64,000 bases of DNA, taken from NCBI GenBank assembly GCA_905479715.1, contig CAJQNR010000082.1:1-64000 (forward strand), in the 5' to 3' direction. The notes below the pieces were generated by a model. It worked only from the letters and a program-made list of their open reading frames with translations. It searched no databases and was not told where the DNA came from. This document shows positions 18,747 through 28,676 of this stretch, in pieces. A program made the position numbers and the translations under genes. Every line of letters starts with the position of its first letter. Positions within the stretch are counted from its first letter, which is position 1. Source of the DNA: an uncultured Sphingorhabdus sp. Its GTDB lineage: Bacteria > Pseudomonadota > Alphaproteobacteria > Sphingomonadales > Sphingomonadaceae.

Positions 18747-21700
18747 ATGAACGCACTGATCAACCACCGCGATAGAATCCGTGACCATCACCGCGCGGAT
18801 GAAACGGAAACACTCAATTGTCTCATCGCAGAATATGCGCCCAGCGACGAAATGCGGGTCCGTATCAGGGAACGCGCCATTCAGGTGGTCAAGGAGGTCC
18901 GCAGCAAATCCGGCCCCACGCTGACCGAGAGTTTTCTTGGCGAATACGGGCTGTCGACCGATGAGGGCCTCGCCCTGATGACCTTGGCCGAGGCTCTCCT
19001 GCGGGTGCCCGACAATGAGACGATCGACGACCTGATCGAAGACAAGATTGGATCATCGAACTGGCGTGACCATATCCGCAAATCGGACAGCGCGCTGGTC
19101 AACGCTTCGACCTATGCGCTCAACATGACGCACAGCGTGATCCACGAGCCGGAAACGCGGGGGCCACTGGAGGCCATTCGCGGCGCGATCAAGCGGCTCG
19201 GCGAACCGGTTATCCGTGTTGCCGTCCGCCGGGCGATGAAAGAACTGGGCAACCAGTTTGTGCTCGGCGAGAATATGGAACTGGCGCTGAAACGGGCGGA
19301 CAAATGGAAGGCGCAGGGCGCGACATTCTCCTATGACATGCTGGGTGAAGCAGCGATTACACAGGAAGATGCCGATCATTATTTCGCCGCATATTCCGAC
19401 GCCATCGAAACCATTGCCAAAATTGCGAAACCCGGAGACATGCGGGACAATCCGGGCCTGTCGATCAAATTGTCGGCGCTCTATCCGCGCTATGAGATGA
19501 GCCAGCAGGCCAAGGCGATACCGGCCCTGGCCGATCGCGTAGGCGAACTCGCGCGGGCCGCCCGCGACGCGAATATCGGGCTCAATATCGATGCCGAAGA
19601 AGCCTATCGTCTCGGCCTGTCGCTTGACATGATCGAAATGGTGCTGAGCGACCCGCGTCTGGCGGGATGGGATGGTTTCGGCGTGGTCGTGCAGGCGTTC
19701 GGGAAACGCGCCAGCAATGTCCTCGACTGGCTCTATACGCTGGCCAGCCAGCTCGACCGCAAGATCATGGTCCGGTTGGTCAAGGGCGCTTATTGGGACA
19801 GCGAGATCAAGCGCGCGCAGATGGACGGGGTGCCCGATTTTCCGGTATTCACCACCAAATCGGCGACCGATATCAGCTATATCTGCTGTGCAGCACAATT
19901 GCTGAAAATGACCGACCGCATCTATCCGCAATTTGCCACGCATAACGCCCATAGCGTTGCCGCGATACTGGAGATGGCGGGCAACGCGCAGGATTACGAG
20001 TTCCAGCGCCTCCACGGCATGGGCGAGACGCTCCACGAAGCGCTGCTCCGCAAGGAGAAAGTGCGTTCGCGTATCTATGCGCCGGTCGGCAAACATCGCG
20101 AATTGCTCGCCTATCTGGTACGCCGTCTGCTCGAAAACGGCGCGAACTCCTCGTTCGTGAACCAGCTGGCCGATCATGCGGTTGCCGCGGAAGATATCGC
20201 AACCGATCCCTTCGATGCCCTGGCCGCCGATCAGGCCGCGAACCGCGAAAAAATCCTCAACCCGACCAAGCTCTATGCGCCGGAGCGGGTGAACTCGCGC
20301 GGCTGGGATCTGGCCAACCGTCAGGACCTGAACGAATATACATCGCAGCGCGCGCCTTTTGCAGAGAAATTGTGGCGCTCTTCATCGCTGACCGTGCGCG
20401 AGATTATCAGCGGCGAATCGCACAAGATTTTCAGCCCCGCGATCAATGAAAATCAGGTCGGCGAAGTCATCGAGGCCGATAGCGCCCAGGCGATGGCGGC
20501 GATCGAAGACGCCCAGATATGGGACGCACCGGCGAAAGAGCGCGCCGCCGTCCTGCGCCGGGCATCCGACCTGTTTGAAAATCATCATGGCGAGATTTTC
20601 GCGCTATTGGCGCGCGAAGCGGGCAAGACCCAGTTTGATACGATTGCCGAATTGCGCGAAGCGGTCGATTTCCTGCGCTATTATGCTGTGCAATCCGAAC
20701 AATATGGCGAAGCCAAGCCGCGCGGCATCATCAGCTGTATCTCGCCGTGGAACTTCCCGCTGGCAATCTTCACCGGGCAGGTTGCGGCGGCTCTGGCTGC
20801 GGGCAACGCGGTGCTCGCCAAACCCGCCGACCAGACCCCGCTGATCGCGGCACTGGCGACCAATTTGCTGCATGAGGCGGGCGTCCCCGTCTCTGCACTT
20901 CAGTTGCTCCCGGGCGCAGGCACAACCGTCGGCGCAGCGCTGACCAGCGATCCGCGAATCAGCGGCGTGTGCTTTACCGGCTCGACAGCGACGGCACAGG
21001 CGATCAACCGCGCGATGGCGGAAAAGGGCCGGCCGGACGCGATGATGATCGCCGAGACCGGCGGCCTCAACTGCATGATCGTCGATTCCACCGCTCTGCC
21101 CGAACAATCGGTGCGCGATATTGTGACCTCGGCCTTCCAGTCTGCGGGGCAGCGCTGCTCCGCTTTGCGCATGCTCTATATACATGAGGATATTGCAGAA
21201 CCGTTCCTGAAGATGCTGGGCGGTGCGATGGATGCGCTCGAACTGGGCAACCCGTGGTGGTTATCCACCGACATCGGTCCCGTCATCGACGAGGCTGCAC
21301 AGAATAAAATTACCGACCATATCAAGCTTGCCCGGGCCGATGGCCGACTGATCAAGCAGCTTGGCGCGCCCGATGGCGGCTATTTTGTCGGACCAGCGGT
21401 GATCAAGGTGAATGGCATCAATGATATCGAGGAAGAGATTTTCGGCCCTGTGCTGCACGTCGCAACCTTCGGCAATGATGATTTGCCGCAGATTGTTCGC
21501 GATATCAACGGCCGCGGCTATGGCCTGACCTTTGGTCTGCAAACCCGGATCGAACGGCGGATCGACAAGCTGACCGCCGCGCTGCACGTCGGCAATATCT
21601 ATGTGAACCGCAATCAGGTGGGAGCCGTGGTCGGCTCGCAGCCCTTTGGCGGGGAAGGCCTGTCGGGGACGGGTCCGAAAGCCGGCGGGCCCCATTATCT

Positions 21701-22226
21701 GCCGCGCTTTTATGCCAGCGACAATCCATCCTCGCCGATCGAGACCGGCACGCATCTGACACAGGATGACGTGCAATCGGCGCTGGACGCCTTGCCGGCG
21801 GTTGGCAACGCCGCGCTCTCGACAACCGAAATGCCGGGACCGACGGGCGAGTCCAATATATTATCGACCTACGCCCGCGGCGTTGTCCTGTGCCTCGGCC
21901 CCGGTGCCGAGGAAGCACAGCAGCAAGCCGCGGTGGCGCGCAATTCAGGTTGCCAGCCGCTCGTTGTCGCCCCCCGTGTCTCAGGCGAACAGGCGCTGGA
22001 CGGTTGGCTGCCGCGCGAGCAACTGTCTATATTGCAAGGATTTGATGCGGTCGTGTGCTGGAGCGATAGCGACGACCTGCGGGCAATCCGCAAAGCCCTT
22101 GCCGCGCGCGACGGTGCGCTGATCCCGCTGATTGCCGAACGGGACTTTGCCGACCGTTGCCTGATCGAACGCCATGTTTGCATCGATACAACCGCCGCCG
22201 GCGGGAATGTGTCGCTGCTGGCATGA
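18747..22226 (+). CDS. putA: Bifunctional proline dehydrogenase / glutamate-semialdehyde dehydrogenase PutA
   Basis: A 1,159-residue enzyme oxidising proline to glutamate in two steps. The N-terminal half is the FAD-dependent proline dehydrogenase barrel (LSIKLSALYPRYE, NIDAEEAYRLGLSLD, RLVKGAYWDSEIKRAQMDG). The second half is an aldehyde dehydrogenase with CISPWNFPLAIFTGQVAAAL, the Glu in AETGGLN and catalytic Cys in SAGQRCSALR. About 150 residues beyond form the extra C-terminal domain of longer PutA proteins. No ribbon-helix-helix DNA-binding domain precedes it, so it is an enzyme only and not its own repressor. No Shine-Dalgarno is obvious. No lrp-type regulator is adjacent. Confidence 0.96.
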   Translation: MNALINHRDRIRDHHRADETETLNCLIAEYAPSDEMRVRIRERAIQVVKEVRSKSGPTLTESFLGEYGLSTDEGLALMTLAEALLRVPDNETIDDLIEDKIGSSNWRDHIRKSDSALVNASTYALNMTHSVIHEPETRGPLEAIRGAIKRLGEPVIRVAVRRAMKELGNQFVLGENMELALKRADKWKAQGATFSYDMLGEAAITQEDADHYFAAYSDAIETIAKIAKPGDMRDNPGLSIKLSALYPRYEMSQQAKAIPALADRVGELARAARDANIGLNIDAEEAYRLGLSLDMIEMVLSDPRLAGWDGFGVVVQAFGKRASNVLDWLYTLASQLDRKIMVRLVKGAYWDSEIKRAQMDGVPDFPVFTTKSATDISYICCAAQLLKMTDRIYPQFATHNAHSVAAILEMAGNAQDYEFQRLHGMGETLHEALLRKEKVRSRIYAPVGKHRELLAYLVRRLLENGANSSFVNQLADHAVAAEDIATDPFDALAADQAANREKILNPTKLYAPERVNSRGWDLANRQDLNEYTSQRAPFAEKLWRSSSLTVREIISGESHKIFSPAINENQVGEVIEADSAQAMAAIEDAQIWDAPAKERAAVLRRASDLFENHHGEIFALLAREAGKTQFDTIAELREAVDFLRYYAVQSEQYGEAKPRGIISCISPWNFPLAIFTGQVAAALAAGNAVLAKPADQTPLIAALATNLLHEAGVPVSALQLLPGAGTTVGAALTSDPRISGVCFTGSTATAQAINRAMAEKGRPDAMMIAETGGLNCMIVDSTALPEQSVRDIVTSAFQSAGQRCSALRMLYIHEDIAEPFLKMLGGAMDALELGNPWWLSTDIGPVIDEAAQNKITDHIKLARADGRLIKQLGAPDGGYFVGPAVIKVNGINDIEEEIFGPVLHVATFGNDDLPQIVRDINGRGYGLTFGLQTRIERRIDKLTAALHVGNIYVNRNQVGAVVGSQPFGGEGLSGTGPKAGGPHYLPRFYASDNPSSPIETGTHLTQDDVQSALDALPAVGNAALSTTEMPGPTGESNILSTYARGVVLCLGPGAEEAQQQAAVARNSGCQPLVVAPRVSGEQALDGWLPREQLSILQGFDAVVCWSDSDDLRAIRKALAARDGALIPLIAERDFADRCLIERHVCIDTTAAGGNVSLLA

Positions 22227-22253
22227 TTTGACCGGCTTGGCGGGGGGTTCAGA

Positions 22254-22868
22254 TCACGACTTCGGCTGGTCAACGGTCAGGTCGAATTCCAGCAGCATGA
22301 GCGTTGAATCTCCCGGGCAGGATCGGGCGGTAAAGCCCATTTCCTTTTCCAGCTCGATCGCCGCATGATTGTCGCGGCTTTCCAGAGACTGTAGTTTCTT
22401 GATGCCGCGCCGGCGTGCTTCCTCGATAACATATTTCAGGAACGTCCAGCTCATCCCGCGATGTTTGTAATCGCTACGCACGACAATCGCGACTTCGGCT
22501 TCCGATTTGTCGTTTTTTGCACCGACCATGGCGCTGGCGATGATCGTCTTGTCATCGATATCGACCGCAATATAATCTTCCTTGGTTTCATGGTCTACAT
22601 TCACCAGCATTTCCAGCAGTGACCCGGGCACTTCCTGAACCGCGGAGAGAAAGCGAAAACGCAGATCCTCTTTTGAAACATGGGTGAAAAATTCGGCCAG
22701 CGCTTCCTTGTCGGATGGCTTTACCGGCCGCACATGAAACTCGAAGCCGGAGCGTGTGACGAGCGGAATGGCATCGCTGACGACAACGGCATGTTTTGGT
22801 TCGATCGGCTCCACAGGTGCGGGCTGTGAACCGAGGGTTTCTGTTTGGGCCACGGGAAGTCCTTTCAT
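22254..22868 (-). CDS. GNAT-family N-acetyltransferase
   Basis: A 204-residue protein with a GNAT domain over about residues 40-195. It has VAIVVRSDYKHRGMSWTFLK, the motif A region that binds the acetyl-CoA pyrophosphate (a variant of QxxGxG/A), followed by the helix YVIEEARRRGIKKLQ and ESRDNHAAIELEKEMGF. The C-terminal part resembles the acetyltransferase domain attached to some acyl-CoA synthetases, but here it stands alone. The substrate, small molecule or protein lysine, cannot be told. It is convergent with putA with a 27-base gap. Confidence 0.85.
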   Translation of the reverse strand: MKGLPVAQTETLGSQPAPVEPIEPKHAVVVSDAIPLVTRSGFEFHVRPVKPSDKEALAEFFTHVSKEDLRFRFLSAVQEVPGSLLEMLVNVDHETKEDYIAVDIDDKTIIASAMVGAKNDKSEAEVAIVVRSDYKHRGMSWTFLKYVIEEARRRGIKKLQSLESRDNHAAIELEKEMGFTARSCPGDSTLMLLEFDLTVDQPKS

Positions 22869-23042
22869 CAGTTTGAGCCTTGTTTATAACGAACGCGGTT
22901 GCCAGACGGATATCCGTAAAGCCCCTTAGTCCGCTAAAATTTGCCCTGCCCGCCGGTCGGAATAATGACCTGAATCTTGAACCAGGGAATGAGGGAAACA
23001 TGCGCCTGGCGTTTCGAACAATCACCACCGATCACATGGCAC

Positions 23043-24248
23043 TCATTCATGCCGCAAGGCATCAATCGGATTGAGCGAAGCGGCGCGTCTGGCCGGAAAA
23101 TAGCCAAAGACAACGCCGATAAGAGCAGCAAAAGCGAAGGCGAGAAGGTTGATTTCCACGTTGAATATGAAGGGCAAACCAAACAGGGAGGACAGGCCTA
23201 TCGTGGCGGCCAGGGCGAGGATCAGGCCGATGATCCCGCCCAGACAGGACAGGACCACCGCTTCCACCAGAAACTGCATCAGCACTTCTCGCTGCACCGC
23301 GCCGATCGCAAGCCGGATACCGATTTCATGGGTCCGCTCGGTCACCGAGACCAGCATGATATTCATAATACCGACACCCCCCACAATCAGACTTACCGCC
23401 GCGACCGCCCCGAGCAACAGGGTCAATGTCCGGGTGGTTCCGGACAGCGTGTCCGCCAGCTGTTTGGAATCGAAAATATTGAAGTCATCTTCGATGCCGG
23501 ACGTAAGATTGCGGCGTTCGCGCAATAATTTGATAATCGCCGCGCTTACCGCCGTGCTGTCATATTCGGGATCAACGGCAACCTGGAAGGCACGCACGTC
23601 CTGATTGCCGGTCAGCCGCCGCATCACCGTCTTGATCGGCATGATGACCTGATCATCCGGGTCCAGTCCAAAGCCGGACTGCCCTCTTTTTGTCAGCAGG
23701 CCGATCACCTGACAGCTGATATCGTTCAGACGGATATTGCGGCCGATCGCCTCATCATCGCGAAACAGGCTGGACCGGACGGTTTCACCGATAACGCAAA
23801 CAGACTTGCCAGCCGTTTCTTCAGCCTCGCTGAAGATACGCCCTGCGGCGAGTTCCAGTTGCGAAGCCGCAAAATAATCATTGTTTGTACCGGTTACGGT
23901 TGTTGACCAGTTTTGCGCTTCATAGATGGCCGTCACCGATGCAGTGGCCTGCGGCGCAACATATTCCACACCACCAATCTGGGTCCGGACGGCCTCGACG
24001 TCGCTTTCCTTGAACGGTGGTGGTGATACACCGCCACCGCGGCCCATGCCCTGACCGGGCCGTACGATCAGCAAATTTGTACCAAGACTTGAAATTTGGG
24101 ATTCGATGGAGGCGGTCGCCCCGTTGCCGAGCGACACCATCGTTACCACCGAAGCCACCCCGATAATAACGCCGAGCGTCGTCAGGAATGAGCGCATCAA
24201 GTGACGGCGAATTTCCTTGAGTGCGAGCAGGAAGGTCGTGCCGAGCAT
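23043..24248 (-). CDS. MacB-like ABC transporter permease
   Basis: A 401-residue protein with an N-terminal membrane span (after KEIRRHLMRSFLTTLGVIIG), a large periplasmic domain of about 230 residues, and three C-terminal spans of the FtsX fold. The closing VTERTHEIGIRLAIGA and the PARRAASLNPIDALRHE ending are hallmarks of the MacB/FtsX group. Unlike E. coli MacB, the ATPase is encoded separately, just upstream (TAATG overlap). It would be the mechanotransmission permease of a tripartite efflux pump. Confidence 0.92.
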   Translation of the reverse strand: MLGTTFLLALKEIRRHLMRSFLTTLGVIIGVASVVTMVSLGNGATASIESQISSLGTNLLIVRPGQGMGRGGGVSPPPFKESDVEAVRTQIGGVEYVAPQATASVTAIYEAQNWSTTVTGTNNDYFAASQLELAAGRIFSEAEETAGKSVCVIGETVRSSLFRDDEAIGRNIRLNDISCQVIGLLTKRGQSGFGLDPDDQVIMPIKTVMRRLTGNQDVRAFQVAVDPEYDSTAVSAAIIKLLRERRNLTSGIEDDFNIFDSKQLADTLSGTTRTLTLLLGAVAAVSLIVGGVGIMNIMLVSVTERTHEIGIRLAIGAVQREVLMQFLVEAVVLSCLGGIIGLILALAATIGLSSLFGLPFIFNVEINLLAFAFAALIGVVFGYFPARRAASLNPIDALRHE

Positions 24249-24946
24249 TAGGCCCGCTCCGCCTTGCTGCTGATATTTTCTACCAAGCCGTCGCGGAAAT
24301 GGATGATCCGGTGGGCATAGTCGGCCATTTCGGGTTCATGCGTCACCATCATGATCGTGATCCCGGCGTTGCGGTTGAAATCGGCAAGCAGTTCCATGAT
24401 TTCCATCGACGTTTCACTGTCGAGATTGCCGGTGGGTTCATCGGCCAACAACACTTCCGGTTCGGTCACGATGGCGCGGGCAATGGCCACGCGCTGCTGC
24501 TGTCCACCGGACAATTCTCCCGATGTATGGCTGGCCCAGGGCGCAAGGCCCACCTTGTCAAGCGCCGCCATCGCCGCGGCCCGCCGTGCCGCATGTTTCT
24601 CACCGCGATAGAGCAGTGGCAGTTCAACATTTTCCAGCGCGCTCGTCCGGGCAAGCAAGTTAAATCCCTGAAAGATAAAACCGATATATCGACGGCGCAA
24701 ATGGGCACGCTGATCATTGCTCAGGGCTCCGACCTCATGACCATGAAAACGATAGGTGCCCGTCGTTGCCACATCCAGGCAGCCGACGATATTCATCATC
24801 GTGGATTTGCCCGAACCGGAGGGGCCCATCACAGCGATAAAATCGCCCATGTTGACATCAAGATCAACGCCGCGAAGGGCCTTGAAGGCATTCGGCCCAT
24901 GACCGAAAACCTTGGTAATACCGCGGAGTTCAATCAGCCGCTTCAT
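24248..24946 (-). CDS. MacB-like ABC transporter ATP-binding protein
   Basis: A 232-residue ATPase of the LolD/MacB group: Walker A GPSGSGKST, signature LSGGQQQR, Walker B VLLADEPTGNLD and the switch His in MMVTHEPEMA. The segment RRRYIGFIFQGFNLLARTSALENVELPLLYRG is typical of the group (fragments of it are seen at about residues 85-115). It overlaps the adaptor gene by four bases and the permease gene by one. It would power the adjacent permease. Confidence 0.93.
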   Translation of the reverse strand: MKRLIELRGITKVFGHGPNAFKALRGVDLDVNMGDFIAVMGPSGSGKSTMMNIVGCLDVATTGTYRFHGHEVGALSNDQRAHLRRRYIGFIFQGFNLLARTSALENVELPLLYRGEKHAARRAAAMAALDKVGLAPWASHTSGELSGGQQQRVAIARAIVTEPEVLLADEPTGNLDSETSMEIMELLADFNRNAGITIMMVTHEPEMADYAHRIIHFRDGLVENISSKAERA

Positions 24947-26253
24947 TCGCCTTGCGCGAGTGCGCCCGTAACAATTTTCGCACCTTCCTTCAATTTTGGA
25001 CCGGTGACGATGGTTCGCGTGCCGTCACTTGCCCCTGCGGTTACGGAAATCTTTTCAAGCTTGTCATCCGCGCCCAATATGTAGAGCGTCTGGACAGAGC
25101 CGCGGCCGATCGTTGTCTCCTGGGTTGATTGCCCGCGAGGAGGCCTTGGCAACATCGATATCCCGCCGCCGCTTTCTGATTCTGCGTCCGCCGTCGGCGT
25201 GAAACGCAGTGCCGCATTGGGTACAAGGAATACATTTTTCTCTTCGCTTGTGACAATGGTTGCCGTTGCGGTCATGCCAGGCCGCAATATCAGGTCGTCA
25301 TTGCGCACCGACAGGACCGCACCATAGGATATGACGGTCGAGGTCGAGGATGTTGATGTCACCGTATTGGAGCCCAGATTTACCCGCTTGATGCTCGCCG
25401 GGAAGACCTCTCCGGGCCAGGCATCGACCGTGAACGTTGCTTTCTGCCCTTCCTTCACCTGACCAACATCGGCCTCGTCAACCTTGACTTCCAGTTCCAT
25501 CACGGAAAGGTCTTCGGCGATATTGAAGAGCGTCGGTGTATTGAACGATGCGGCCACGGTCTGTCCCGGTTCAATCTCGCGCGACAGGATGACACCGGTA
25601 ACCGGCGAGCGGATCGTTGCCTTGCTCAGATTGTTTCGGTCCGACGAAAGCTGTGCCGCAGCACTGCTTACGCTTGCTTCAGCGGAAGCGAGACTGGCAA
25701 TAGCGCGTGCATATTCGGCGCGGGCGCTGTCCAGTTCGGTCCGCGACGGAACTTTGCCGCCGGACAGCCGCCAGACCTCTTCCTGCCGGTCTAATGTCTG
25801 CCGGGTCTCGGCTAAAGTGGCCCGGGATTGCTGAACACTGGCCCGGGCGGAATCAAGAGACGCCTGACTGATCTGGATCGCGTCGCGCAATTTGACCGTG
25901 TCGATTTGGGCAAGCGGTTGACCTTTGACTACGCGGTCATTCACATCGACATAGACTTTGGTAATCAGGCCGGACAATTCGGAACCGACCGACACTTCGT
26001 TGATCGGCGCGAGATTGCCGGTGGCGGTGACTTCAACCTGAATATCGCCCCGTTCCAGCGTTGCGGTTGCGTAACGGGGGCCGCTATCCCCGCTGCTCCA
26101 CATCCAGATGAGAATGACAGCTGCCAATATCGCCACGCCGATCAGCGCCCAGCGCCACCATTTGCTGATTCCATCCGTATTGTCACCGCCCAGAAATTCA
26201 TCCAGACTTTCGGTTGCCTCGGTTTCCTGAGGGTCGCTTGGCTCGTCTGTCAT
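24943..26253 (-). CDS. MacA-like periplasmic adaptor protein
   Basis: A 436-residue membrane fusion protein. A single N-terminal span (WRWALIGVAILAAVILIWMW) anchors it, then a lipoyl-like segment (GNLAPINEVSVGSELSGLI), a long coiled-coil hairpin (about residues 120-215) and a second lipoyl half (KATIRSPVTGVILSREIEPG). The beta-barrel and membrane-proximal domains finish the chain. It would link the MacB-like ABC proteins to the outer membrane factor. A region around residues 355-385 is Gly/Ser/Pro-rich and less typical. It overlaps the flanking genes by four bases on each side. Confidence 0.93.
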   Translation of the reverse strand: MTDEPSDPQETEATESLDEFLGGDNTDGISKWWRWALIGVAILAAVILIWMWSSGDSGPRYATATLERGDIQVEVTATGNLAPINEVSVGSELSGLITKVYVDVNDRVVKGQPLAQIDTVKLRDAIQISQASLDSARASVQQSRATLAETRQTLDRQEEVWRLSGGKVPSRTELDSARAEYARAIASLASAEASVSSAAAQLSSDRNNLSKATIRSPVTGVILSREIEPGQTVAASFNTPTLFNIAEDLSVMELEVKVDEADVGQVKEGQKATFTVDAWPGEVFPASIKRVNLGSNTVTSTSSTSTVISYGAVLSVRNDDLILRPGMTATATIVTSEEKNVFLVPNAALRFTPTADAESESGGGISMLPRPPRGQSTQETTIGRGSVQTLYILGADDKLEKISVTAGASDGTRTIVTGPKLKEGAKIVTGALAQGE

Positions 26254-27752
26254 GGCTTGGTCCGTTCATTATCGGAGATCTGGTCGGGGTTTGACGCGGC
26301 ACCGGGCATATCCCAGCCGCCACCCAAAGCCTTGTAGAGCTGGATTGCAGCCGTAGCGCGGGCGGCAGTAGCGGATGTGAGGCTATCCTGGACGGTGAGC
26401 AGATCGCGTTGCGAACTGAGCAGAACCGTGAAGTCGCTCAGACCGTTGCGATAGTTGATCTCGGACATTCGCACGGCTTCCCGCGCGGACCGCTCCGCCG
26501 TTATCAGCGACGCTTCCCTTTCCCGCGATCGTTTGATGGCCACCAGACTATTTTCGACATCGCCGAGTGCGGTCAGCACCGTCCCGCGATAGATCGCCAG
26601 TGCCGCCGCTGTATTGGCTTTTTGCTGGTCTATCCCGGCGCGTATCTGTCCGCCCTGAAAAATCGGTGCGGTAACACTGCCGATCATATTGCCAATCACC
26701 GTATCGATCAGCCCGCCAAGTGAAAGGCTGTAGCTGCTCAATGACCCCGTAAGGCGCAACTGGGGATATAGATCTGCTTCCGCGACACCAATGAGCGCGC
26801 TTTCCGCTGCCAGATTTCGTTCGGCCTGGATGATATCGGGCCGTCTTTGCAGCAGACTGGCGGGAAGGCCTGCGCCAATATCATCGGGGCCGATGGCAAT
26901 CGGGCGCACAGGAGTCAGTTCCGCCATGCTGCTGCCCGGATTTTGGCCGGCAAGGATATCTATGTTATATATCGCGCCTGCAATTGTCTGCTCGATGACG
27001 GGCAAGCGCGCGGCTGTTTGGTCCCGCAGCGAACGGGCCTGCTCCACGTCCAGCGCACTGACCAGCCCCGCCTGATATCGCCACTGCGCTATTTGCAGAT
27101 TGGCATCCTGAATCATCAGATTGCTTTTCGTGACCGCTGATTGTGCCTGCGCTTCGCGGAGATCGACATAATTGAGCGCGACTTCTGCAAGGATCGTGCG
27201 CTGAACATTGTAAAGCGACGCCTCGCTGCTTTGGGCGCTGGCGCGCGCCGCGGCTTCCGACGCACGCAATCCGCCAAAAATATCCGCTTCCCAGGCGGCA
27301 TCCAGCCCAATTTGATAGCCGGTTGATTCGACGTCTGACCCTCTGATCACCTCCTGCCGATTGACCGATGCTCCCCCGGACAAGCTGGGCAACCGGGCAC
27401 CACGGGCTATTCTGACGCCGGCGCGCGCTGCGGCCAGCCGCGCCCGCGCTTCGGCAAGATCATTATTGGCAACCAGCGTCCGTTCAATCAGACTGCCAAG
27501 GATCGGATCATCGAAATTCTGCCACCAATCCGCCAGCGCCGCCGGTTCCATGGAGACATCGTCCTGACCGGAATAGGCATCGGGGAGCGGCATCGCCGTT
27601 TGCACAGCGACGTTATCATATCCTGGTGCGGCACAACCGATCAGCGGCACTGCGGCAATCATGATCACCTTCCCGCGGATTGCCCGGCGCGCAGACCGAC
27701 AATATCGTCGCATCAGCGTCGACCCCAGAAACCGTCCGCTGACAGGGGGCAT
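26250..27752 (-). CDS. NodT-family outer membrane efflux lipoprotein
   Basis: A TolC-like outer membrane factor of about 500 residues, with lipobox LIGC in a signal segment (IMIAAVPLIGCAAPG). Motifs include the LIERTLVANNDLAEARARLA helix and its repeat in the second half (LLQRRPDIIQAERNLAAES), typical of the NodT/OprM group. I choose the ATG at 27752 because GGAAG lies five bases ahead; a GTG at 27785 extends it by 11 residues and an ATG at 27713 would shorten it. It is the first gene of the four-gene efflux operon and overlaps the adaptor gene by four bases. Confidence 0.92.
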   Translation of the reverse strand: MPPVSGRFLGSTLMRRYCRSARRAIRGKVIMIAAVPLIGCAAPGYDNVAVQTAMPLPDAYSGQDDVSMEPAALADWWQNFDDPILGSLIERTLVANNDLAEARARLAAARAGVRIARGARLPSLSGGASVNRQEVIRGSDVESTGYQIGLDAAWEADIFGGLRASEAAARASAQSSEASLYNVQRTILAEVALNYVDLREAQAQSAVTKSNLMIQDANLQIAQWRYQAGLVSALDVEQARSLRDQTAARLPVIEQTIAGAIYNIDILAGQNPGSSMAELTPVRPIAIGPDDIGAGLPASLLQRRPDIIQAERNLAAESALIGVAEADLYPQLRLTGSLSSYSLSLGGLIDTVIGNMIGSVTAPIFQGGQIRAGIDQQKANTAAALAIYRGTVLTALGDVENSLVAIKRSREREASLITAERSAREAVRMSEINYRNGLSDFTVLLSSQRDLLTVQDSLTSATAARATAAIQLYKALGGGWDMPGAASNPDQISDNERTKP

Positions 27753-28203
27753 GCCCACTTCCGGTTTGTGAGATTGCGGTATCACAGTTTATTCATCCGC
27801 GCCGCAACCGGTCATTGTGCCTCGCATCGCCCATTGTCCCGTTTTCAGATACACTGCTTTCAATCCAATCAACATTTTCCCTTTTTCGGGTGCAGCCTTG
27901 CGCTGCGAGTATTGCAGCCCATGAAGCGCCGAGCGTTGATATTGAATTTTTCAAGACCGGGACTCCCTGATAAAATTTGCTCCGTCGAGGACCATTGTTG
28001 CGGTAATCACTGAGGCTAAAGCCTCCAGACAATAAGGTTGGCGTCTTGTAATTACGTATTTTCCACTAGTCGGAGCGCAGAAGCGCCACGAATTTATAGC
28101 GGAACGAAAATAGACAATGGCTTCGCAAAGGTGAACAACGGCTGATCAGGTACAATACATAGTTTTTTCTGGACCAATCACACGTTAGGGGAAAGTCAAC
28201 GAT
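27753..28203. other. Intergenic region between divergent efflux operon and trxC
   Basis: About 450 bases that should hold the promoters of both divergent units. A small GAGGC-TAAA-GCCTC hairpin lies near 28011-28024. A minus-strand ORF at 27793-28032 has no recognisable features. I see no regulator gene and nothing else I can name. Confidence 0.45.
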
Positions 28204-28641
28204 ATGACAGAAACCATGAAAATAATATGCCCCACCTGCAACACCGCAAATCGTGTTCCGTCCAACAAATTGAACGATCACGGCAAATGTGGCAGATGCG
28301 GAAAAGCGCTTTTTCTGGGCCAGCCGGTGACCCTGACTTCCGCCAATTTTGACAAGCATTTCACCGCGAGCGACATTCCCCTGCTGGTAGATTTCTGGGC
28401 AAGCTGGTGTGGGCCCTGCCGCCAGATGGCGCCGGCCTTTGCGGCCGCAGCGAAACAGCTTGAGCCCAGGGTACGGTTGGGCAAACTGGATACCGAAGCC
28501 GAGCAGGCGATTGCCGCAAGATTTCATATCCGGTCGATACCATCGCTAATCTTGTTTTCCAAAGGCAAGGAATTGTCCCGAACCGCCGGAGCGATGCCGA
28601 CACCCGCCATTGTCCAGTGGACGACGTCCGCTCTCGGCTAG
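28204..28641 (+). CDS. trxC: Thioredoxin 2 (zinc-binding TrxC)
   Basis: A 145-residue thioredoxin with the N-terminal zinc module of TrxC: cysteine pairs C9-x2-C12 and C29-x2-C32. The thioredoxin fold follows, with redox active site WCGPC (C69 and C72) and the cis-Pro in SIPSLILF. It reduces protein disulfides and is often induced under oxidative stress through OxyR; no OxyR site was identified here. AGGGG lies about 12 bases ahead of the ATG, a slightly long spacing. The gene is convergent with the next gene with a 35-base gap. Confidence 0.95.
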   Translation: MTETMKIICPTCNTANRVPSNKLNDHGKCGRCGKALFLGQPVTLTSANFDKHFTASDIPLLVDFWASWCGPCRQMAPAFAAAAKQLEPRVRLGKLDTEAEQAIAARFHIRSIPSLILFSKGKELSRTAGAMPTPAIVQWTTSALG

Positions 28642-28676
28642 GCCATCAATGGGAAATTGCCGGATTCAAGTGGATT

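Noticed and set aside
18392-18763. Minus-strand ORF with a CGYCGD motif between cheA and putA
   Set aside because: No ribosome binding site, runs into the start of putA, and only one Cys pair is seen; not enough to call a zinc protein.
19053-20177. Minus-strand open frame of 374 codons
   Set aside because: Antisense to putA; artefact of high third-position GC in putA.
27793-28032. Small minus-strand ORF between the efflux operon and trxC
   Set aside because: No conserved feature or start signal.
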